Shown one piece after another: positions 56,385-64,000 of a stretch of 64,000 nucleotides of DNA (positions within the stretch are counted from its first letter, which is position 1; each line of letters opens with the position of its first letter). The notes under the pieces were generated by a model. The model searched no databases and was not told the DNA's origin. It worked only from the letters and a program-made list of their open reading frames with translations. The stretch spans positions 1-64,000 of the forward strand of contig BQMF02000766.1 of assembly GCA_027922465.2 (NCBI GenBank), written 5' to 3'. This DNA comes from Turritopsis dohrnii. Lineage: Eukaryota; Cnidaria; Hydrozoa; Anthoathecata; Oceaniidae. The translations under genes and the position numbers were made by a program.

Positions 56385-57460
56385 AACAGGAAAAGAATTT
56401 CATCTGCATCTAAAAATCCTTCCCCTATTAAAAGGACAAGGCAATCCCGTTCTGCGTTTGATTGGAGGCAGAACTGTTTCTTTTGTTCTAAGGCAGTGAA
56501 TCACAAACACAGCTGGCATCATGCTCGAACTCTGAATATAAGGACAACCATCCTTAAAAAATGTGATGAACGTATATCAAAAGATCCGAAGGATGCATGG
56601 GCAGTAGAAATTAAAGGACGTGCAAATGACTATATTGATTTTGTGGCTTCAGAGGCAAGATAACACCAAAATTGCCGCACCCTTTTTTCAAGTGGAGGAC
56701 ATCAGATTGCAAATAAGAATCTGGGGAGACCTGTCAACACCAAAATGAAGACTGCATTCGAAGCTGCTTGTGACGTCTTGGAGAATGAGCCAGAGCTATA
56801 CTCAGTTAGTCAATTCACTAACATATAGTGAATCTTTCTCCAACAAATACTTGGTGAATCTTTTGAAAGAGAAATACGGGGAACATGTTGTCATCACTTC
56901 TCAAGGAATAGGGTAAGTAACATCATAGCCTTCCAAGATACTGCAAAATATTTGATAGAAGAAAAATTCCAGGCAAGTGAAGATCAATGTACAACAATTG
57001 AAAAACAAAGGATGATTGATATTGTTGGCAATCTTATCAAAGATGAAATAAGAAGTCTTGAAAGATCAGAGACCTACCCTTCTCCGCAAGAGTTAAAAGA
57101 TAGTGCTTTTTTAGAAACTTGGCTGCAAGAAACATTTCGGAGCTAGCTGGAAATGGTGATTCCTAACAGCATCAAAAGAACCGCTCTTGGACATGCAATT
57201 GTTTCGGGATGCAGGAGGAATTTCAATTCTCCTATTTCATTTGGCTCAGGTGTTGAGTTGGATCATTGTTTTGGATCTACACGGGCTATTGTGCGTAACT
57301 GCTTGCAAAAACTGTTGAGGAGATTGCAAAAATGGACATGTAAGAGTGATTACTGCAATAGTTTTACCTTGAATATGGGCTATATTCATGAAAACTTAAC
57401 ATTTATCGTTATCTTCTTAGGGCGAAGTAAGCGAAGATCTCAATATCAATGATGTTTTGC
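56385..57460 (+). pseudogene. transposon-type gene with Cys-rich N-terminus (cnidarian family)
   Basis: The plus strand reads SRSAFDWRQNCFFCSKAVNH (near 56450), TTILKKCDERISKDPKDAWA (near 56550) and DYIDFVASEAR followed by a stop then HQNCRTLFSSGG (near 56680). This is a Cys4/His-like N-terminal module seen in many uncharacterised cnidarian repeat genes. It continues with LVNLLKEKYGEHVVITSQG (near 56860), IIAFQDTAKYLIEEKFQ (near 56920) and FGSGVELDHCFGS (near 57245). Frame changes near 56800 and 56912 and several stops show decay. The 5' edge abuts the HECT fragment on the other strand. Confidence 0.55.
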
Positions 57461-57960
57461 AAGAAGAGGAAGAAGACAATATATTTGACATCCTTACGAA
57501 ATTTTATTAATTCAATATATATATTATAAATCTTAGAGGTCTCAAGTTAAACTCCAATGTCTTTCTCTATTGAATAACAGCTGCAATCCTTTGCTAAATT
57601 TTGATTTAATAATAACGAAACCGTTGAAATGCTCATAACCTTTCTATTTTGACAAACCTGGCCCAAGATGGTCAAAACGGCATTTGCTCCAGAAAATTCC
57701 GCCATTTTGGATTTCAATTAAACCCTAGAATTTTCAGGATTTTCAAATTTTCTAGTCTTTGTTAGAATTTTGAGCGTTAGTTATAAAAACTAATAATGAT
57801 ACAATCAGTAACCTTTTTAAAATTACCTATAAAAACCCTTATAAATCACAAAATTTGAGGAATAGGTCCTAAGGTTGACCCCCTCATAAATCAATTTTCC
57901 AATGGAGTTGATTGGTAGGGTTTTATATCTGAAAAATGTGAGTGTCAAAGTAACTTTTAA
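57461..57960. other. unassigned interval, 3' flank of the preceding repeat gene
   Basis: No gene recognised. The stretch GCCATTTTGGATTTCAA-like near 57700 resembles the right edge of the window (near 63925), suggesting a shared repeat 3' region. Confidence 0.3.
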
Positions 57961-59248
57961 AGGAGTGGTGTCATGAAAATTTGAAAAAATTTTTTTTCTT
58001 CGTATATCCCTTGTTTTAATGTAGATACTACAAAATAAATTTAATTTGGAAAAAAAAAAGGTTTTTTTCGCTATAAAATGCCACTTTAAAACATAGGCTT
58101 AAAACGCAGAATAAATTAGTAATAATTATGTGACGTCATTGAAGAAGTTATATTCAGTGTTGATGTGATGTTTTGCATTCAAATCGAGCGAGTATTCTTT
58201 GAAATTCAAGCAATAACTAAGTATTTTTTTTAAATCTAATGAAAAATATTGTGCTGCTGTGGGATGTGACAGTGACTCAACCAAAGGACAGAACATTAGT
58301 TTGTTTAGATAACCTAAAATTCATATTTAAAAAAAATATGGATTTCAAAGTTGAAGCGAGGCCAATCTTCCATCTTTACGTCACTTATATTTTAAAGAAT
58401 CATGTTTTGGAAGAAATTTGATGGTAAACATGTTATAAGGAGTTTTACTTTAATGTTTTATCTACACTTTTCGTTATACATAGGTGAACTTTTACTTTCT
58501 GTGTGCAAGTGTTTTTTCGATTTTTGTTTTCGTGTTTCTCTTCGAACTGGGCATTTGAATATTATTCCGTTTCACCGATTATTTCATTACTGTTTTCATA
58601 GAATGAGGTGTTGATTCTTGAACTCCTGCACGGAAAACGGAAAATTGGAAAAACGTTAACTTTCAATATATGAATTTTACTACGATCAATGATCAACTCA
58701 ATATTGCATGTATTTTTTTTTCGTTTTGATTTGTACAAAAATTATTTTGAAATTTATCGTCTTCGATCGCATAAACTTCTTTGCAACACATTTGCATCAC
58801 TGTTTGTTGCCAACTCTCTCCGGTAAAGCATTTTTGTCATCAAAATCATCATCCGGACTTCTTCATGTTCTTTACAGCAACTGGGTCAAAACCATATTGC
58901 TCAAACCGCTAAAATTCTCTGTGAAATCCTTGAATAAAACTCATTGCTACATTCTTCATCTTCGCTGAGAACATCTGATTCCTCTTCACTTGAATTCTCA
59001 CTCATAACTTTTGAAAACATGAGAAACTAATACGCTCCTTTGCACTGACATAACAAGTAAAAATAAATGAAACTTCTTCAATGACGTCACACGCTTTTCA
59101 TCAGAAAAAAAGACGGGGGTTTATAAAAAAATTAAAAACTCAATATCTTCGGAAGTAAAACGTTTTTTAAAAAAGCTTTAACGCAGGTTAACTATACATT
59201 TTTTAAACTAAAATTTGTCATAAAATTTGAAATGACGATACCACTCCT
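57961..59248. mobile_element. TTAA-flanked non-autonomous DNA transposon
   Basis: TTAA duplications at 57957-57960 and 59249-59252 flank ends AGGAGTGGTGTCATGAAAAT and complement of ACCACTCCT. Subterminal inverted similarity extends about 180 bases inward, including TGACGTCATTGAAGAAGTT (58131) versus its complement (59072). No transposase. TTAA targeting points to Kolobok or piggyBac types. The internal open frames (58402-58965) are hydrophobic chance frames. Confidence 0.8.
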
Positions 59249-59252
59249 TTAA

Positions 59253-60323
59253 AACAGGTTTCAGCTGTGTATGAATTTTTTCCCGCTTTGACAAATTTTA
59301 GTGGTCAAACTGCCAGAGTAAAAGCATTATCGCACCATTCTGATTATGGAGTGGAGGAAATTCCTCACACAATTTTTTATAAAATACTTGTGGTCACCAT
59401 TTTTGTTGTCAAATTTTATCTTTTTGGTCCCAAACCTAACTGTTCTAACTAAAGCATATATTACCGATCAGCAGTTTGATGGTCATTGGCACTTCCCAAG
59501 CAAAAAAATTTTTGTGTCCATGAATTCGATGGTTGGTAACATACTCCTGTACTTGCATGGCCACTAGTGGGTCTGGGATATGGATGAAATCTTCCTCCTT
59601 GAATAGTAGTCTGGATTAAATTTCGAGTACCTAAAATGAAAAGGGAAAATACGTACTGCCTAATATTCTAAAAGCCACTTCATCTTAATCTTACATTTAT
59701 ATTTTAGTATATGGGTATATAATTATTATAGTACATAATCGGTCTCTTTTATTGCTGTTATGGTTTTCAAAAGTATTATGGTTTACAAATCTTTATTTAT
59801 ACTATCTATATTTTTTTACACCAAATAGTCTACCTGCATCCCAAGTTTTTTATTTTCCATCAGAGAGAAAGAAATAAAACAACTCTTCTTCTTTTAAGCC
59901 TTACTGACCTAGCCTGGCACCATTTAAACCAGGAAATAAACGTCTGAATTCATCAGCAGTCCGATTTTCACTTGGAGTTATTGTCGTTGAGTTACTTGTA
60001 GTACTCGAAGTAGTCGTTGGAGAGAGAGCAGCATGAGATAAATAAGAAATAGCAGTTTGCAGCATTTCGCCAACAAGACGCACATCTCTATTTGATTCCC
60101 CCGTCTTTAACTTTGTGCACAAAATTTTGCATAGATCAGCACTTTTTCGAGTTGCTGAATCGCCAATTTTACAGAGTTATTGATTGAGAACGCAAGCGAA
60201 TTATCGATTGATCGACCTGTGTATTGATTGATCGACCAATTGATCGACCGAGTGGTAATTACCACTCATTCTTGTTTCCATTGTAAAAAGACTTGTTGAA
60301 GTGCTTCTGGATTAAAAAGACAT
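59253..60323. other. unassigned interval
   Basis: No gene recognised. A GATTGATCGACC-type run lies at 60180-60250 and resembles the longer one at 61905-62080. Confidence 0.35.
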
Positions 60324-60710
60324 ATGCAATCGTGCGTGGATTTTTCGGCTAAATGTATTATCAATGACTCATCTGAGGATGAAAATGTTTTTGTGCAAGA
60401 TATAGAAGTTGTGAAAAACTCTAATTCTGTAGTGGTTCCACCGGTCGCTGATATCCCACCTATATCGATCTTTCCCAGAGCCTTAAAATGTTCTGACAAT
60501 GACTTTTGGGGTACCCTACACTACATTGACTTTGCTAAAGGCGTTTCTAACATTTACATTGAAATCATTCACTTTTGGAAAAATGTTTTCAATATACCAT
60601 CAGGGAGAGCAGGGAAGTTGTATATTAAAGAACTGACCTTTTGGCTGAAACATTTCAACAATCCTAATTCTAAATTGAATAGCGTTTCCATAAAGGCATA
60701 CACAAAATAA
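60324..60710 (+). pseudogene. N-terminal fragment of a retroelement-associated protein
   Basis: The 128-codon frame has an acidic start and ends in FWKNVFNIPSGRAGKLYIKE followed by LTFWLKHFNN. This pattern (F-W-x3-F-x-P-S-G-x-A-G) is familiar from proteins encoded next to reverse transcriptases in sponge and cnidarian repeats. It stops exactly where a LINE fragment begins. Function not known; low certainty. Confidence 0.35.
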
Positions 60711-61652
60711 CCAGACAAACAGTCACAAAGTTCCTTGGAATTTACGTAGATGAAAATCTGACATGGACGAATCAAATTGAGTACCTGCACTCAAAAGTAT
60801 CCAAAGGAATTGGCGCATTGTATAAAGCTAAAACCATTTTGAACAAACATCTATTAAAGCAACTTTATTATTCTTTTGTACATAGTCACTTAAGCTATGC
60901 AAATGTCATATGGGCTAGCACACAAAAAAGTAAACTAACATCTCTTTTCCAACGTCAGAAGCATGCCATCAGAGTTATACACAATAAAGATCGTTTTACT
61001 CATACAAAGCCTCTCTTTGCAGAATCCTTCTTACCAACACTATACGAACTTAACATCTTCAAAACTCTAATTTTTATGTTAAAGTGCAAAACGAAACAAT
61101 CGCCATCTGTTTTTCATAGTCTTTCCACGCTCAAACCCCAAAACAAATATACAACTCGAAATTCAAGAAGTTTGCTTAAGCCGATGTTCAAAAATAAGCT
61201 CAGTCAATTTAATATTTCATATCGTGGACCACACTTGTGGAATGCTCTCGTTTCATCATCGAATATTCTTTCAGATACTGAATATGTTTCTCAATTTAAG
61301 AAATTATTAAAAACAATCAAATTTGAAAATATCCTTCAATATTTTTGATCAATTTTCAAGTCAAGTCTAGTTAAATACTTATTCCTTTTTAACAGTTTGA
61401 TAAAATTGTAAGATTGTAACATTTACGCTGTGTAATCACTCGGTTCTCGGCGATAAGATCATTCATGATCTTCTACGAGTTTCCCGTGTTACTTGAAACA
61501 ATATGTACAAGGACGATCTATATTTCAGATAGTTTATGTTAACATTTTTGTATCTACTATATATATGACAAAGACTTTTAATTGAAAATTTTTTAACTGT
61601 TACGGACTTGTAATGTTTCTTAACTAAAAATATATCAATCAATCAATCAATT
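60708..61652 (+). mobile_element. LINE 3' end (Jockey/CR1-like) with ATCA tail
   Basis: Coding from about 60718 reads TKFLGIYVDENLTWTNQIEY, LLKQLYYSFVHSHLSYANVI and FQRQKHAIRVIHNKDRFTH, with a stop after ILQYF at 61346-61348. This is the post-catalytic part of a LINE ORF2, unbroken in 630 bases. A 300-base 3' untranslated region holds a perfect hairpin AAGATCATTCATGATCTT (61457-61474) and ends in tandem ATCA units (61632-61652), the usual tail of this group. 5'-truncated, relatively young insertion. Confidence 0.85.
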
Positions 61653-62480
61653 TTACCATCATTGATCTTACAAAATCCCTCCCAGCGTCTTCAGTGGCAC
61701 AATTACTTTTTGACGGGCAATTATAATAATTACATTCCTATTAAAAAATAAGTAGCTTATGGCATAAGTGAGATGATCTAATCACATTTTTTTCCGAGAT
61801 GAAAATTTGTCAGTTTGCTGAGTTACTTCATAACAATAATAATGAAAAACAAAGATTACATTTTTATTATTAATAATTATTCACCGGATTATTGGATTGA
61901 GTATTGGTAGTCAATTGAACGATTGAATGATTGATCGATTGAATGACTGATCGGTTGAATGACTGATCGAATTGCTGATCACTGTATCGATTGATCGACT
62001 TTGTTTTGATCGATGGTCGATCGGTCGACCTATTGAATGATCGATTGCTTGATTGAAAAATCGATGTTTTGATTTTGCTATCGATATAACTTCATAAGAA
62101 TGATACCGTCGAGACTGCTGCTGTTGAATGTCCCCAAACACCGTGTATCCCAGAGGAGTTTGAAGACTATCCACCAGCGGACCTGGAAGTAGGAGACTGT
62201 TGCTACGGCGTACTCCAAGCTGGAGTGTGCTAAAATCGTGTCGGAGGGACTTGACAAAGATGGCGACAGGACTTTTCCACTTCAGTACTACGTAATTGTC
62301 GTAGAAGGTGTATTGAGAGAGAAACAGGGTCGAACAGTGATAACGGTATGTGATTGCCATAAGGTTGTATAAGGTGAATAATTTTAAAGATATCAAGAAA
62401 GCTTTCAATGACTACCAATTCATGAATTGTAATTTCATATAATTTCGACAATTTTACGGAAGAAAAATTAAACAACGTCA
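61653..62480. other. non-coding, with TGATCGATTGAATGAC repeats
   Basis: 61905-62080 is a degenerate tandem run of TTGATCGATTGAATGACTGA-like units. 62100-62250 has balanced base composition but no frame I recognise. Confidence 0.5.
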
Positions 62481-62489
62481 ACCCTTTTC

Positions 62490-63680
62490 AAAATTAGACC
62501 ATGCAGAAGAAAAAATATTTGACACATGCATCAGAATCGATGGCTCGTGGCAGAAAAGAGGTCATTCCTCACTAAATGGTGTCATCACTGGTGTTTCACC
62601 AGAAAACAGAAAGGTTATTGACTGTAAGGTGCTAAGCAAATATTGCCAGGGTAGCAAAAATTGAGAAGGCAAAGAGGAGACTGATGAGTATGTTATTTGG
62701 AAAGACGACCACGAAAATTAATGTGCAATCAACAACCTAAAATCATCTGGTGCCATGGAGACAGAGGGTGCATTGTACTTCTTCAGCACTTCAGTTAAAA
62801 AATATGGGATTAGATATTCGAACTACTTAGGAGATGGTGATACAAATTCATTTAGAACCATAATTGACTCCAAACCGTATGGTGACGTTCTTACTCCCAT
62901 TAAAGACGAATGTGTTGGCCATGTGCACGCAACTTACGTAAAGATTGGAAAGGAAAGAAGTTGCCAGGTGGAAAATCTATAAGCATCTATAAGCAGGAAG
63001 GTTAACAGACAAGTCTATCAATAAGATGCAGAACTATTATGGAATGGCAATCCTCCAGAATAGCTTAAAAAATTGGAATGGTGACCGAGATAAGGCACTT
63101 AATGATATGAAAAAATGTGTTCTAGCTGTCTTATAGGATTGCACAGATTGCCAGGATCAAAAATACTAGACACCAGTTCTGTCCTAGAGGTGAAAACTCA
63201 TGGTGCAAATATTGGACTGATGGGAAAGTCTCTGGTTCTACAAGTTTGCCATTAACCATAAGTAATTTATTGAAACCCATATTCGTTGATTTACGATCAG
63301 ATGAACTACTATCTCGGTGTCTTGATGGAATGACACAGAATCCAAACGAAAGTTTTAACCAAATAATATGGAAAAAATGCCCTAAAAATATTTTTGTTAA
63401 TAGAAGTGTGTTAGAAGTAGCAGTTTCATCCTCAATATTGACTTTTAATGAAGGATTTGTTGTTATGAAAAACATATTTGACATTTTGCAGATAACTTTT
63501 GGGTATTACGCAAGTAAATTAGTGGTAGAGATTGATGGTACGCGCATCAAAAAGGCTGAATTGAAAACAAGTGATGATGGAAAGACATCAAAGAAGGGAA
63601 ACAGAGCAGTTAGAAAAGGATATATTGAAAAATCTAGAGAGAAGGAAGGTGGAGACTCATATGTTTCTGGAAATTATTGA
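62490..63680 (+). pseudogene. Kolobok/Mutator-like DDE transposase, mostly complete
   Basis: This is the same family as 39645-40460 but with the central region present. CIRIDGSWQKRGHSSLNGV (first Asp, near 62535), SGAMETEGALYFFSTSVKK (near 62755), NYLGDGDTNSFRTI (second Asp, near 62830), PYGDVLTPIKDECVGHVHAT (near 62880) and LDGMTQNPNESFNQIIWKK (Glu, near 63325). Frame stops occur at 62662-62664, 62719-62721, near 62980 and 63134-63136. The final 144 codons (63246-63677) are open with a basic tail. The N-terminal region is not seen, so the left end is lost. The transposase moves TTAA-targeting elements. Confidence 0.65.
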
Positions 63681-64000
63681 ATATATAATCTGTAAAGTTG
63701 TTATACGCAAAACAGTTATTTTTGATATTTTGCAGATTTTGAACGCTAATAACTCAAGTTCTACAAGCGCTATTGCCCTGAAATTGTGACAGTGAGTTAG
63801 TAAGACCCTTCTGTGTCCATTGAACCACGTTCAAGCATGTACCAATTTTTTTTCAAGTTTTACCCATCTTCAAATAATTGTAATTGGCCAAAAAAAATCA
63901 TGAAATTGGATTAACCGCTGCCATTATGGATTGCAAATTTTTGGAAATCTAGAACTCCTGAGTAACTATCCTTTCCCAAAGTTTGCAGTAAAACAAACTA
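63681..64000 (+). other. 3' flank of the Kolobok-like gene
   Basis: No further coding. A TTGATATTTTGCAGAT block near 63721 repeats one inside the gene (near 63478, TTGACATTTTGCAGAT). The element's right end is outside the window. Confidence 0.4.

Larger units (their letters stand above)
54990..56385 (-). pseudogene. HECT-domain C-lobe fragment split by a mariner element
   Basis: From about 56385 the minus strand reads VSMSYLLSSFENALKSIG, KRLPPSDIGKVEIQFLED and LPEAMACFRLLKLP. The Cys in MACF occupies the catalytic position of HECT E3 ligases, followed by the usual LxLP. Coding stops at KASFCKY at the element inserted at 55013-56058. It resumes on the far side in the continuing frame (MEIALKCESIGFSGYG, then a stop near 54965). 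This is the usual end of a HECT domain. The upstream part is absent, so this is a fragment. Confidence 0.7.

Noticed and set aside
58239..58968. Three plus-strand frames inside the TTAA element
   Set aside because: Phe-rich, poorly started, no similarity; explained by T-rich sequence in a non-autonomous element.

Overview
This window looks like repeat-rich, AT-rich intergenic DNA from an invertebrate animal. The mix of a Polinton-type element, a DIRS element, Helitrons, Ginger-, Kolobok-, Harbinger-, MULE- and mariner-type DNA transposons and several LINE fragments resembles cnidarian genomes; that placement is inference from family content, not from a marker gene. I found no rRNA, tRNA or CRISPR array and no familiar housekeeping gene.

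Layout. 1-9475: one end of a Polinton/Maverick (adintovirus-like) element. It has eight intact small accessory genes, an integrase and a protein-primed family B DNA polymerase that are both broken, and a decayed ankyrin-repeat gene. 9950-11085: 3' part of a LINE. 11162-13625: Helitron copy 1. 14327-22370: two halves of a Ginger-type integrase/OTU element, separated by about 6.6 kb that holds an intact-looking five-exon gene of unknown function (15741-17645) and dense GTTATTAA repeats. 22765-27008: nearly complete DIRS-type retroelement, followed by a hAT-like element (27290-30553) that lies inside more DIRS terminal sequence. 31000-37200: satellites, relics and Helitron copy 2 (34151-36789). 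37569-38858: a possible micro-exon gene. 38876-64000: a mosaic of Kolobok-like, LINE, Harbinger-in-mariner, MULE, integrase, HECT and TTAA-element relics.

How the parts relate. In the Polinton segment the polymerase would copy the element and the integrase would insert it. The small hydrophobic and coiled-coil proteins are probably virion or membrane accessories, and the capsid genes would lie beyond the left edge. The DIRS element pairs reverse transcriptase/RNase H with a tyrosine recombinase. Most other coding fragments are dead transposase or reverse transcriptase genes, often nested, which gives relative insertion ages. The two most gene-like host candidates are the five-exon gene and the micro-exon gene. 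Both become visible only when splice sites and reading phase are followed by eye, and both contain very short exons that keep the reading phase.
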